Below, piece by piece: positions 43,161 to 53,880 of a DNA stretch of 64,000 bases. The notes under the pieces are model-generated. The model searched no databases. It was not told the DNA's origin and saw only the letters and a list, made by a program, of their open reading frames with translations. The DNA lies in contig CAUYUJ010015508.1 in assembly GCA_963575745.1 (NCBI GenBank), positions 47,501 through 111,500 on the forward strand. The letters run 5' to 3'. This DNA comes from Prorocentrum cordatum. Taxonomy: Eukaryota > Sar > Dinophyceae > Prorocentrales > Prorocentraceae. How positions within the stretch are numbered: the stretch's first letter is position 1; every line of letters begins with the position of its first letter. The translations under genes were made by a program, and so were the position numbers.

Positions 43161-43640
43161 AAAGTCACGCGGGGACACGCGACAATCCTGAGGATCGCCC
43201 AGTCATGCCCTGAACTCGGGGTTGCGGGCCAATGAGCAGTCATAGATTCAATCCAGACTCGAATGGACAGAAGGACTCTCCACTTCTTGCTTCGGGGCAC
43301 GGTGGCGGATGATATAGTGTACTCGCTTGGGCACTCGCGGATCACATGGTGCGCATGTAGACAGTGAGCACCGAGATGGGTAGATCAAAGGTTCTTCCAC
43401 CCTAAGTACGTATGAAAAGCGCCCACGGGCACGCAAAATTTACATGGGGAACGTGCATCAAGCTTATAGGCCATTTCGCTCTTCTACTCAAGGTGAAAAT
43501 TCTGCAACGGAGATGGGGAGCCGATGTTCGAGTGGTTGCTCGAGTGGATTCGGCATTATCTCGATGAATGGTTCCTTTTTAGCTGGTGTTCCTTCCTCCT
43601 CATCCCTGTCGTCGAACTTCTCGTTCTCATGCATGCTCCT
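43160..43640. other. Stretch without recognisable genes
   Basis: Unique sequence with balanced composition. No repeat unit or coding signal is seen. Confidence 0.4.
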
Positions 43641-43765
43641 CCCCCGACCTCTCCTGCTCCTGACACATGTTCCTCCTCATCCTTTTCCTCCCCCCCTCTC
43701 CTCCCAACCCCCTCCGCATCATCCTCCTCTTACTCCTCCTCCTCCTCCTCCCCCCCTTCCCTCCG
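43640..43765. repeat. Pyrimidine-rich CCT tract
   Basis: C/T-rich sequence with (TCC)n at about 43730-43756, directly upstream of the spliced-leader relic. Confidence 0.85.
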
Positions 43766-43783
43766 TAGCCACTTTGGCTCGAG
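43762..43783 (+). other. Dinoflagellate spliced-leader relic
   Basis: The 22 bases match the conserved dinoflagellate spliced leader except for C instead of T at 43772 and G instead of A at 43781. An ATG follows at 43784 with a 30-codon frame to TGA 43874-43876. A genomic leader joined to a reading frame is what retroposition of a trans-spliced mRNA leaves. Alternatively it is chance: about 1e-5 expected matches at two mismatches or fewer in both strands of this window, assuming equal base frequencies. It is not an SL RNA gene: the leader is not followed by the GT donor such a gene needs. Confidence 0.7.
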
Positions 43784-43932
43784 ATGCTAGGTTCCCTGGG
43801 GGGCCCGCGGAGATCTCTGTTCCGAGGCTTGCTCTTCGCACTTCGGCGCGGTTCTCCCCGAGCTGGAAATCTGTGACATCGCGCAGGGACGCTTTCATCG
43901 CACATCTGCATGAGCACCAGCGGGTAAACTGA
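43784..43932 (+). other. Possible retroposed coding remnant after the leader relic
   Basis: Two frames are open. The frame from the ATG reads MLGSLGGPRRSLFRGLLFAL then RRGSPRAGNL and a stop. The neighbouring frame ends in RDAFIAHLHEHQRVN and a stop at 43932. No family is recognised. Either could be the 5' end of a former mRNA. Confidence 0.25.
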
Positions 43933-44960
43933 AGTTGTTCAGTCTCCTGGCCAACAAAGAATTGGCACGAAATTTATTTCGAAATCGGGAACGAAATTCT
44001 CCACGACAGTCCAGGTCCATCCCATTGCTTTTCGAACAAGATCCGCTCTGCAATGTTGGCGCCATGAAACATTGCTAAGTAAGTTTGTTAATGTTGGTTG
44101 GCGCTGGCAGTCGAGATGCGCGATAGTTGTAGTGGTGAGCGTTGGTGGTTGATGGTTTGTTGCTTGCGTGGCTTGGTCGAAATGTAGTTGTTGCCGCTAA
44201 GTTGGTTTTCGAGGGATGTATCCGTTGATCACTACACTCGATGGACAATACGCTGTTTTGCTACTGTTGGTCGATATGTAGGTTTATGTTCCACACATGT
44301 TTGATAGAAGCAACGAAGACCAGGATCCCTGCTCCCAGGCTTCGGCTTCGGGTCATTGGTCCCGCAATTATCATTACACGTCCGGTTACGCTGCACCCAG
44401 TACGGGCTTCAATGCATTTCTTGGAGGGTGTATCGCTTTATTTAGGTTTCCCGAAATTCGAATTTACCTTTCGCATGCCATGCAAGATCTGATAGGTCAC
44501 CGCACCCCGTCGCACCAACAACGACCGCCCAGAGAAGAACAAATCAACCTCCCCGCGCAGGACTCCCGGCACCGCTTCAAGGACCACGCTTCCGCCGACC
44601 ACCAGGGGTAGTTCAATGAACGACAGGGTGGGCACACATGACGATCGTCGACCTCGCCACCGAAATACAAAGACCGATACGAACAATTCAAAAGATCCCG
44701 TGGTGCATACGGGACCAGTATCCACGAATTCTAGCAGAAGCTTTCTGGTGGCAAACGACATGTTGCACGGGCCTAGCGGGACGGATGTCACATTTCCTAC
44801 TACGGCATGGACGTTGTTCATCCTATCGCCCCGACTCTTACTGAACGGGAATCGAGGCAGCGCTGGGATCAATGATGGGCCTCAGCTCGGAGTGCGGGCA
44901 CACGGCCTCACATCAGCAAACGAAGGCGGGATCCTGAAGACCAGAGACTCGATCAAGCAC
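43933..44960. other. Stretch without recognised genes
   Basis: Balanced composition, with GTTGGT-rich sequence at 44080-44210. The part from about 44620 may belong to the N-terminal region of RT relic B, but I see no motif there. Confidence 0.4.
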
Positions 44961-45954
44961 TTCGGTTGGCAAAAACTGGCGAGTTGAGCCACGCGGCACG
45001 CATGCTCTCGTCATCGGGTCTCGCTCCAGGGACAGCGGCCACGTTGCAAGAACTACGAGACCCCCAACTCCGACCAGCACAGCCAGCCGAACCTTTCCCA
45101 GATGGTTTCCACGCTTTTGAACCTGGTGTGTGCTTACGTTGGACAGACAGTCATTTAGAGATGTCCTACGACAAACTCGAGGGGGCTTATCTGCAGGCAT
45201 CTGGGGTGCACGATACGGGCATTTCAAAACTTGCTTGGAAAATGGCACTGCCTTCGAAGCATTGGTCAGCGTCGCGGAGCGCCTGGCTTGGGCACCAGTC
45301 CCCGTCAATATTCAGGATGCCTTACACGCGTCGTCGCTCACAGCCCTCACCAAACCAAACAATCGGGCACGGGGTATTTCAGCTGGCGATACACTCCGCC
45401 GAATGGTTGCAAAGACGCTGGCGCGACAATTCCGCGCACAATTGCAAGCAGCAGTTTGACTTATGAACTGCGGACTTTGCGACGCCAGTGGGGCCGATGC
45501 GGCCATCCATTTTCTGCGGTGTGTGTTTGAAGAGAGCCCCAATAAAGTGATTATCATCATTGACGGCGTGGGAACGTTAGACCACGTGAGCCGGACACGA
45601 ATTTCCGAGCAGCTCATTAACAATGGAGCGTTGCAATATGTAGTGCGATTTGCGCGGCAGCGGCACGGTATACAATCGGAGTTTCTTTTGGCGGGATGGT
45701 GAGGGCAACGCGCACCCGATTTTGCAGGGAGGTGGTGGACAATAAGGGGATGCGCTTATGCCGGCGTTGTTCTGTCTAGCATTCTACCCTGCATGCAGAA
45801 TGCGAGACAACTTCCCACCCGGGGCAGAGATCATTCGTTATTTGGACGATCTCTATGTTGTATGTGAACCAAACGATGTTACGTCTGTGCTACACAATGT
45901 ACGAGACGAACTACTACGGACATGCCATCTTGATATAAACGTAAGGAATTTCTA

Positions 45955-47100
45955 GACGCTTCGCGTAGCCCCACCAGCCAATCCAGAAACGATGCCCACA
46001 GGAATTGCCTCGATCAGGGAAGTGGGCAGCACACAGAGGAAGGGTCCCCCAGTGGAGGCCTCTTGGAGAGTCTTGGGTGCCTCGGAGAGCTTCTTGGGGC
46101 CTCTTGGGGGTCTCTTGGGGGTCTCTTGGGAGCATCTTGGAGGCCTCTTGGGCCTCCTGGGCGCCTCTTGGGGCCCTCTTGAAGCGCTCTTGGGAGCCTT
46201 GGGAGCGCTCTTGGGGCCATCTTGGAGAACATCGATCAAACAAGAAGCGAGCATTGGTTAGCGCTGCCCCTCGGGAGCCCAAAAAATCGCCTCTTGGAGC
46301 GCTCGTGGGGCCGTCTTGGGGTTCTCCTGAGCCTCTCTTGGAGCCCTTTTGGGCCATCTTGGAACCATCTTGAGGCCCAGGATGGCCATCGGAAGCGAAA
46401 AGGCGAGAAAGCCACACACATGGATGTTCCTAAGGTGTTGGCCTCTTCGGGGCCTCCTGGGGGAGGTCTTTGGCCATTTGGAGCCGTCTTGGAGCGGCAT
46501 TGGAGCATACTGGAGCATCGTGGGAGCCATTCTGAGACATATTGGGATATCTTGAGCCATCTTGGAGGTCATCTTGGGCTCTCCCAGGCGCTTTTCGAGT
46601 CAGTGCCCCCCCAACCCCCCAAGAAACCAACATGTGGTTAAAACCTTATGACAATCAATGATTTGGCATTCTCGCCGAGGCCTCTTGGAGCATATTGGGT
46701 GCCTCTGGGGGGTCTCTTGGGGCCGCTTAGGGGGTCTCTTGGGAGCCTTTGGGGGGCATCCAGGGGGCCTATTATGGGTTTCCTGGCCACCTCTTGGGGC
46801 ACCCTTGGGAGCCTTGGGGGCCATATTTTGGCCATCCTGGGGGAGATCGATCACAGGAGGGGGGGGCCCTAATTAGGGCCCCCCCTCAGGGGGCCAAAAT
46901 GGGGCCACAACCTTAGTAAAACCAATGAGTGTGGCTTCCTCGCCGAGGCCGTTTTGGACGCTCCGACGACTCGCGGAACCCCTTGTCCAGTTCCATGGGG
47001 AGGGGCCAGGGGGAGGGGTAAACCCCTTCCCGAAGGGGAAGAAGGAGGGATGGAACAGAAAACGCCTTAAACCACCGACGCCCAGAGGGCTCGTTGGATT
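45955..47100 (+). mobile_element. CAG-TIR element, copy 5, complete and nested in RT relic B
   Basis: End A is GACGCTTCGCGTAGCCCCAC at 45955-45974 followed by CAGCC; end B is CACCGACGCCCAGAGGGCTC then GTTGGATT, finishing at 47100. Subterminal GGAATTGCCTCGATCAGGG and GGGCAGCACACAGAGGAAGG are shared with copies 6 and 8. Inside are two minisatellite blocks, ATCGATCAAACAAG (46221) and GATCGATCACAGG (46846), the GCCTCGCCGAGGCC... type module (46935) and the hairpin CTTCCCGAAGGGGAAG (47027-47042). The RT peptide stops just before and resumes just after, so the insertion boundaries are independent of element-end comparison. I see no clear target-site duplication and no transposase. Confidence 0.85.
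46860..46885. other. Perfect 26-bp palindrome in copy 5
   Basis: The sequence is symmetrical about TAATTA at its centre: GGGGGGGCCC on the left, GGGCCCCCCC on the right. Other copies have a half-palindrome (GCTAATTA, CTAATTAACGATCCCC) at the same place after the GATCGATC motif. Confidence 0.85.
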
Positions 47101-48489
47101 CGCAGCATGGGGGGTTACGCCGCCCATGCCCAGAAGAGTTGGCGGCACATGCACCTACAGCGTGGAAGGCCGACAAACCATTACCTGAACGGGGAATCAA
47201 AATTCTGGGCGCACCGTTTGGAAGCGCAGAATGCGTTGCTGCATTTTGGGTCACCCCATTTGCTGGGAGGACGAAGCTGTTGAACTACCTCCAGAAGCTG
47301 ATCTCGTCTTTCCAGGTGGGATGGTTACTTTTGACTACTGCGCTGTGCCAAGACTCAACCAGTCACTGCGAACCACGCCCCCTCACATGGCACGACGCAT
47401 GGCGGAAACCCACGACGAAATCACACAGTCGACATGTTCAATGATATTGCTTGGGACACGGCATTATATGGCACAGTTTACGACAATGTGGTTAAACAAA
47501 GGCTTCTCCACCTTAAGATTGAGCGGGATGGGCTTACGAAGCACATGCCGGACAAGTCCGGCTGCGTATTGGGCAAGTTGGGCGGATGCTTTTTCCGGAA
47601 ATTGTCCAACGATTTGCCGAAACCGGCAATCGGGTAGTGCATGCGTTTGCGCGCATACAGGCAACGCCACTACTGCGGGGCTCGGCGCCACTTGGAGCCT
47701 GTCGGGACGCGGCGGCACCAGGTAAATCCAGACTATGCTTATGCATTGGACCATTTGCGTCTATTTGATTCCTGTTGTGTGTCCATCTACACGAGGGCTT
47801 ACCATACCAAACAACCTGCTACAATGTGCTGTGCGCTGGCGTTTGGGGCTTGCATGCTGCGTGGACGGCCCAGACCCACATGGACATTACCGACGAGCAG
47901 AAGAAACTGACAACATATTACATACGAGACACAGAAATGGTAGCCGCATGGTTCCAAGAAGCAGGCGGACACGTTCCGGATCGGAATATTGAAAGAATGC
48001 TATCCAGAACACACGTCGTGGTCCCGCCTGCAGATTTAAGACGGCTTGACATTGTAGTACCAGGGTTGAACATTCATCGAGCGTTACTATCGTCAGCCCC
48101 ATCTCCAGGGGCAGGCCAACCGCCGTCTGGCACGAGTAAACGAGGAGGGAGGCTATTAGAGCAGGCGGAAAGCAAGAACAGTGATGATTGCCATGAAGTA
48201 GTAGATAGCAGGCTCGGCTCCTTATGATGTTTAGGGGCTGACGTTTACGGTAGATGGGGGAACGAATGTTTTCGTTTAGTGCCAGAAATCGCCAGGGCAC
48301 GCTCCAGAGGACTACACGGTAGAATCCGCAATGGCACCATCCTGAGTCTGCAACATCGGTGGTGGGGATTGCTCGGGATAGCATTACAAAATGCCGTAGC
48401 ACATGCCGTGCGATGGGAAGTGGCAGAGATTCCAGGACTGCATCTTGAACCCGCGCCACCGCTTATTGATGTAGAAGTGGTGCGATTCC

Positions 48490-48596
48490 CCCCCATCGTC
48501 GTCCTCCTCCCTCCTCCTCCTCCTTCTGCTCCTCCTCCTCCTCCTCCTCCTCCTCCTCTTCCTCTTCCTCCTCCTCCTCCTCCTCCTCCTCCTTCC
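48490..48596. repeat. (CCT)n microsatellite
   Basis: TCC units with CTT interruptions directly follow the end of RT relic B. Confidence 0.95.
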
Positions 48597-48839
48597 GAAC
48601 CTGCCAGCGACCTCTCGTTGCGGCAGACGATTCGCGGGATTGCGCTAGCATTCCACCTGTACAACAAAATGAAGCAGCACGCAGCGCCGTCGCCAGCAAA
48701 TATTGCTGCAGCGACGGCCGCAGCGAAATCACTCCTGTGGCGTTGATCCGCTGTCCGCCGTCTCACGCTTTGCCTCACTATCTCGGCAGGCATGCGCGTG
48801 GGCTGGGCTGACAGACGTGGCCGCCTCAAGGTACGTTCA

Positions 48840-48992
48840 CTCCTCCTCCTTCCCCTCCTCCTCCTCCTCCTCGTCCTCCTCCGCCTCCGTCCTCCTCCTC
48901 CTCCTCCTCCTCCTCCTCCTCCTCCTCCTCCTCCTCCTCCTCCTCCTCCTCCTCCTCCTCCTCCTCCTCCTCCTCCTCCTTCCTCCTCCTCG
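48840..48992. repeat. (CCT)n microsatellite
   Basis: About 45 TCC units, almost uninterrupted from 48890 to 48979. Confidence 0.95.
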
Positions 48993-49345
48993 AGCCAGCC
49001 TGAGCGGAAAGTGCAGTCTTCCCGTTACCACGAGCAGCGAAATTCGCCGTTCGATCGCCTCCGAGGGCGATGTGCTGAAGCGCCCCGTAGGCGAACCCCC
49101 ATGCACAGGAAGTGGGGGAGGGACAGGCGGCGCCCTCCCTCCACGGGAAAGCGCATTATCGCCGACCCTTCCGCTGCCTCCCCCCCCCGCCCGGGCGCCA
49201 GCACCGGGCGCCTCCACTGCCTGGTCCAGCCAGGCGCGGAGGTGGTCGGCGGGCCAGCCCACGAAGTGGGGCTGGAGAGCGGCCACGCGGGGCCCCAGGC
49301 GTGCCGACCCACGCCGAGATCAGCGCGGCCTCGACCGAGGCCTCG

Positions 49346-49873
49346 TCATCCGCGCGATCCACCTCCGCGCCAGCAGCAGCAGCCGCCGCAGGCGCACCCC
49401 CCGCGGGCAGTATGGCACCCTCCCCCTCTCGCCGCCGAGCCCTGCTCCAGGCGGCTCACGAGTGGAGGGCGCCACGGCGGCACTTGCGGGCACCCGTACA
49501 CCAGCCGCGGGAAGCGTAACGGCACGGCAGCGGCGGGCGCGTCGGCCCCCTCGTCTTCGATGAAGCCGTCCGTGTGCATGGTGTCGTCGTCCGCCGTGGC
49601 GACCGCCGCACCAGCAGCAGGCGCATCAGCAAGACGTCGAGCAGCACGTCGACGTCGGCACCCTCGCCGACGCGCCGCCTTGGCCGCCACAACGGCAGAC
49701 GGCGCATCAGGCTCGCGACCAGCAGCCCCGGGCTCAGCGCCCCGCGCGCCAGGCGGCGCAGCGGCTGCGGAGGCAGCAGCCGCGGCCCTACCCGAGTTGG
49801 AAGACGAGCCGGAGTCGGAGCCAGAAGGCGAGTTGGAGTCGGAAGAGTGAGTAATCGGAGTCGCCACCGCCAT
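49346..49873 (-). CDS. Unidentified Ala-rich ORF, minus strand (175 codons)
   Basis: The first half is Ser/Ala/Arg-rich low complexity. The more convincing part reads DDDTMHTDGFIEDEGADAP then AAAVPLRFPRLVYGCPQVPP and WRPPLVSRLEQGSAA, after which it becomes Gly/Cys-rich. On the same strand a second frame (about 49286 leftward) gives MAALQPHFVGWPADHLRAWL then DQAVEAPGAGA, so exons or a frameshift may connect them. GC-rich third positions support coding. No family is recognised; the opposite strand is also open, as expected at this GC content. Confidence 0.3.
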   Translation of the reverse strand: MAVATPITHSSDSNSPSGSDSGSSSNSGRAAAAASAAAAPPGARGAEPGAAGREPDAPSAVVAAKAARRRGCRRRRAARRLADAPAAGAAVATADDDTMHTDGFIEDEGADAPAAAVPLRFPRLVYGCPQVPPWRPPLVSRLEQGSAARGGGCHTARGGCACGGCCCWRGGGSRG

Positions 49874-49912
49874 CGGAGTCGTTGCCGAATGATTTTGGGG
49901 AGCTGGCGGTGG

Positions 49913-51010
49913 AATCCCACCAGCCCTCTGGGCGTCGGTGGTTTAGAGAGTTTCCTCTGCCACCTCTCCTTCTTCCTCTTTGGGGAGGGGTTTACCCCTC
50001 CTCCTACCCCCACCCATGGACCTGGAGGGGGGTGCGAGTCGTCAGGGCGTCCAAAACGGCCTCGGCGAGGAAGCCAAAATCATTGATTTGGCTAAGGTTT
50101 TGGCCCCATTTGGGCTTCCTGGGGAGGACCCTAATTAACGATCCCCTCTTGTTTGATCGATCTCCTCCAAGATGGCCCCACAAAGCGCCCAAGAGGCCCC
50201 AAGAGGTCCCAAGATGGCCCCAAGATGGCCCCAAGAGGCTCCCAAGAGGCCCACAGGAGGCCCCCAAGAGACCCCCAAGAGGCCCCAAAAGACCCCCCAC
50301 AGGCACCCAAGATGCTCCAAGAGGCCTCGGCGAGAATGCCAAAACGGCCTCGGCGAGGAAGCTTTAATAGGTTTTGGCTGCATTTTGGCCTCCTGGGGGG
50401 GGGGGGGCGCTAATCACTGCTCCCCTCTTGTTTGATCGATCTCCTCCAAGATGGCCCCAAGAAGCGCCCAGGAGGCCCCAAGATGGCCCCAAGAGGCCCC
50501 CAGGAGGCCCCAATGGACCCCCAAGAGGCCCCAAAAGACCCCCCACAGGCACCCAAGATGCTCCAAGAGGCCTCGGCGAGAATGCCAAAACGGCCTCGGC
50601 GAGGAAGCCAAAATCATCGGGTTTAATAATAAGTTTTGGCCTCCGGGGGGGGGGGGGGCGCTAATTAATGATCCCCTCTTGTTTGGTGGCCCCAAGAAGC
50701 TCCCAGGAGGCCCCAAGAGGTCCCAAGATGGCCCCAAGAGGCCCCCAAGAGGCCCCCCCAGAGGCACCCAAGATGCTCCAAGAGGCCTCGGCGAGAATGC
50801 CAAATCATTGATTTCACAGAAGGTTTTAGCCACATGTTGGCCTCTTGGGGGGGAGGAGCTGATTAAGATGACTACAAGAGCGCCTGGGAGAGCCCAAGAT
50901 GACCTCCAAGATGGCTCCAGATATCCCAAGCTGTCTCAGAATGGCTTCCTCTGTGTGCTGCCTACTTCCCTGATCCAGGCAATTCCTCTGAGCATGGGCT
51001 GGTGGGGATT
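49913..51010 (-). mobile_element. CAG-TIR element, copy 6, complete, inverted
   Basis: End B (reverse complement) is AATCCCACCAGCCCTCTGGG at 49913-49932 followed by CGTCGGTGG; end A is GGGCTGGTGGGGATT finishing at 51010, followed by CTTTTTTGGTCGCGG. A module of GATCGATCTCCTCC plus minisatellite plus GCCTCGGCGAGG is repeated about three times (starting near 50155, 50433 and 50690), period roughly 260-280 bp. This shows that the element grows internally by module duplication. Confidence 0.85.
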
Positions 51011-51024
51011 CTTTTTTGGTCGCG

Positions 51025-51529
51025 GCCACGAGACAAGGGTCAGGCGGCAAAAGCAAGTCCGGGGCGCGAGCGAGGCTAATTAGCTACAACAGGCGCAGGC
51101 CGGCCGGCCCACTCACAAAGCAGCCGCGAAGCTGAAGGGGAGCTGACGGCGGACGGCATCCTGAGAGCTCGAGCACGTGCACAGGACAAAGTGTCATGGA
51201 ATTCGGTGCCTGCCGTGGCACGACCCACACAGTAAGAGACGTGAACCAGGATGACCAAGTCCGTCGTTCTGACGTTCTGAGTGGAGGGCAAGTGGGAGGC
51301 CAGTGGAGTGAGTCGCCAGTGGGGCGCCAGGCTCCAAACGCCCTGACGACGTGAGCTAGCCAGAAAGGCTGAGCTGCCGCGAACCGTGGTGCAACGCAAC
51401 TGGGGAAAGCTGATGGTGAGCCTGGAATGCTGTACCTGCTGCGGAAGGCTGAACCACTCCGCAACGATGCCAACACCTGTCAGCACAAGGGGGAACCGCG
51501 CGACTGTGAGCCACGCAGTGCGTGCCGGC
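51025..51529. other. Stretch without recognisable genes
   Basis: GC-rich unique sequence between two CAG-TIR ends. No coding or repeat signal is seen. Confidence 0.4.
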
Positions 51530-51558
51530 AGCTGGTGGGGATTCGCGAAGCGTCAACA
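51530..51558 (-). mobile_element. Solo CAG-TIR end A
   Basis: CAGCTGGTGGGGATTCGCGA then AGCGTCAAC is the inverted end A without a body. The same GTTGACG-type outer bases occur at 57118 (copy 9). Confidence 0.65.
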
Positions 51559-51559
51559 A

Positions 51560-52440
51560 TTTCCGCTTGATTTATTGATGGGGGTTCCTGTGGAATTGCC
51601 GCCGACGTCGGGTTTGTCGTTGGAGCCGATGTTGGAATTGGAGTCGGAAGACGGGCTGGAGTTGGAACATGAGTTTGGTTAGAAGACAAATTAGAGTCGG
51701 AGGCGCAATCAGAAATTCGAAAGCTGGAGCCGGAAAAACAGCATGCACGAGTCGGACGTTGAGCGATTGGACGTCCGTCAAATGTATTGCAGGAGCCGTC
51801 TTGGAACCCTTTTTTCGGAAGTTTCAGCGGGGATTCCGAGAGAGGATTAAAACGAAGTTGGCTTCGCACGGCATACCGGAATACATACTGAAGTTGGATA
51901 GAGCGGTGGTGTCGTAGTCGCCGTTAGACGGATTTACGCAACATCCTTCATTCTTTGGGCGTGGTCGACGGAATCGCCGGTCAAAAAATCGATCCGGGTT
52001 GTCGTACGAACCGCCATCGTGAAAATTTGTTTTGGGGCGGCCGTGCGTCACACGTGCAGCGAAGCCCCGGAACACCACACTACATAATATACAAAGTCAG
52101 TTTCCGAGAGACGAAACGCAGTCCAGCTTGCCCGCAGGACGTTCTTCCACTACTTGAGCCTAATTTGTTTTTTTTTGTTTTTTTGTCGACGTTCCGTTTG
52201 TGATGGCCCACGGGTTAAGAAGCCTCAACTCTTCCATGAATGGGTGGCGTCTTCAAAATTACTCGCGGGCATTACTATATGTCGGACACATTGGACTAGG
52301 AAACGGGCAGAATATTGAACAAGTTCGTTTGAAGCGTTATCGAAATATCGAACGGGCCATGCGATCGGGGTATTGCCAGCACAGGAGGTGGACCTCCAAA
52401 TTCATGTAGCGCTGTCTCAACCACCTAAAGATCCAAAAAT
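51560..52440 (+). repeat. Dispersed sequence with a diverged counterpart at 57.12-57.63 kb
   Basis: Both follow an inverted CAG-TIR end A. Shared landmarks: GAGTCGGA-type pentad repeats (51630-51700; 57600-57620), AACTCTTCCATGAATGGGTG with ACTCGCGGGCA (52227-52270) against AGCTCTTCCATGAATGGTTG with ATTCGCGGGAA (57325-57370). The order of landmarks differs, so only part is collinear. No ORF is convincing. Confidence 0.5.
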
Positions 52441-52444
52441 CCTA

Positions 52445-53111
52445 GACGCTTCGCGTATCCCCACCAGCCCGTCCAGAAACGACGCCCAGGCGAGTAGAGG
52501 GTCGTCCTGAAGGGCTTTTCGGCGTCTTGGGTGCCTCGGGGGGGCCTGTGGACCGTTCGGGATCCTCTTTGAAGCCTCGTGGGGCCTCTTGGAGCCATTT
52601 TGGGGCCTTTGGGGGCCTCCTGGGCGCTTCTTGGGGCCATTTTTGCCCCCTCAGAAGGCAAAAATGTAGCCCAAACCATAGTAAAAAGGCCTCTGGGAAC
52701 ACCTTGGGTGCCTCTGGGGGGTCTCTTGGGGCCTCTTGGGGGTCTCTTGGGGGCCTCCTGGGGGCCTCTCGGGGGGCCTTTTGGGGCCATCTTGGGGCTA
52801 TCCTGCGGCCTCTTGGGGCATCCTGGGGGCCTCTTGCGGCCATCGTGGAGGGGAAATCGAGCAAAGAAGAGGGGAGCTTTAATTCGCGCTGCCCCCATCA
52901 CAAGGCCAAAATGAGGCCAAAACCATAGTAGAATCAATGATTTTGGCTTCCTCGCCGAGGCCGTTTTGGACGCTCTGACCGCTCGCGGCCCCCCCCGTCC
53001 AGGTCAGTGGAGAGGGGTAGGGGGAGGGGTAAACCCCTCCCCGAAAGGTAAGAGGGAGGGGTGGAAGAGGAAAAGCCCTAAACCACCGACGCCCAGAGGG
53101 CTGGTGGGATT
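52445..53111 (+). mobile_element. CAG-TIR element, copy 7, short but with both ends
   Basis: End A is GACGCTTCGCGTATCCCCAC at 52445-52464 followed by CAGCCCGTCCAGAAACG. End B is CACCGACGCCCAGAGGGCTG then GTGGGATT, finishing at 53111. One minisatellite block, one ATCGAGCAAAGAAGAGG motif (52857) and the module GCTTCCTCGCCGAGGCCG are present. At 667 bp it is the most compact two-ended copy and a good reference for the minimal element. Confidence 0.85.
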
Positions 53112-53640
53112 TTCGCATTGTCACGAGTGGGTTCTGCGCGAACTTGGGTTCGACGCTCCACTCGGGAATGTATGCACTGGGGACGCGTGGGCAGCACACG
53201 CCAAATGCGCGTAAGAATGCATGGGGGCGGATCCGCCAAATGCGCACCAAGGAAAATAAAAGACTTGCCAAATGCGTGCCGGCACGGGAGCAGGAAGAGG
53301 GGAGGGGTAAGACGAGGCCGAGGAAGGGAGGAAGGCAGGAGGGGAGGCGAAATTACACCCACAAATTTTCCATGGAATCGCGCACGCAACGACCCCATTG
53401 TTGTTTGGGTCTCCCATGCTTGCGGTTGAGTTCCCAGTTCCTGGGTTCACGCGACTCTGGCATGCATGTTAGAATCTTAAGCAAATTGTCAGAGTGTAAA
53501 GCGCAAATGCGATTGTACAGCTTGATTTGCCGAGCCAGCACAATTGCGCCCAAAGCAGGATAGTAAGTTTTTCTTTCCCAGACTTCCGCGTTGGACTCGT
53601 TCAGCGAAGGTGAGATCGACATGATTTTTATTCAGGCAGC
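53112..53640. other. Spacer without genes
   Basis: ATGCGCG-rich words recur (CCAAATGCG at 53201, 53238, 53269). A purine-rich stretch lies at 53280-53350. No coding signal is seen. Confidence 0.4.
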
Positions 53641-53754
53641 GCGGAAACCCTCCAAACTACGTTTGTCGGCTTGCAATAACCATGTAGATTCGAGGTTGAA
53701 ATTTTGGCAACGTATTCACATTACATAATTCGATGTTTATTTTCATTTGATTAT

Positions 53755-53880
53755 CGACATGGGTTTCCATAATTGCCAACACGGGCTCCCGTAATTGCCG
53801 ACATGGGTTTCCATAGTTGCGGACATGGGCTTCCATAGTTGAAAATATTGGTTCCGATCATTACCCAGAAGTTTCCATCA
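53755..53880 (+). repeat. ~22-bp minisatellite, about 4-5 units
   Basis: Units such as GACATGGGTTTCCATAATTG, ACACGGGCTCCCGTAATTG, GACATGGGTTTCCATAGTTG and GACATGGGCTTCCATAGTTG. Each unit contains a small inverted repeat (ATGGGTTTCCAT). Confidence 0.85.

Larger units (their letters stand above)
44966..48440 (+). pseudogene. RT relic B: near full-length LINE-type element interrupted by an insertion
   Basis: Segments in order, with frame changes between them: SSSGLAPGTAATLQELRDP (45010-45070); the fingers region LTALTKPNNRARGISAGDTL then RRMVAKTLARQF (45340-45440); motif A, VIIIIDGVGTLDHVSR (45545-45600); motif B region HPILQGGGGQ, a stop, then GDALMPALFCLA (45715-45785); motif C, IIRYLDDLYVVCEP (45830-45870), catalytic YLDD intact; then insertion 45955-47100. 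After it come DKPLPERGIKILGAPFGSAE (47170-47230), YCAVPRLNQSLRTTPPHMA (47335-47395), SPAAYWASWADAF (47555-47590), VVVPPADLRRLDIVV (48020-48060) and VPEIARARSRGLHGR (48275-48320). The order equals the dinoflagellate LINE-type family I recall (RT, then a C-terminal region likely to include a restriction-like endonuclease). The Asp expected after RRLDIVV is not found. Stops, frameshifts and the insertion make it inactive. Confidence 0.8.

Noticed and set aside
48490-48992. Proline-rich ORFs continuing RT relic B
   Set aside because: They are translations of the CCT arrays; RT-like residues end near 48440.
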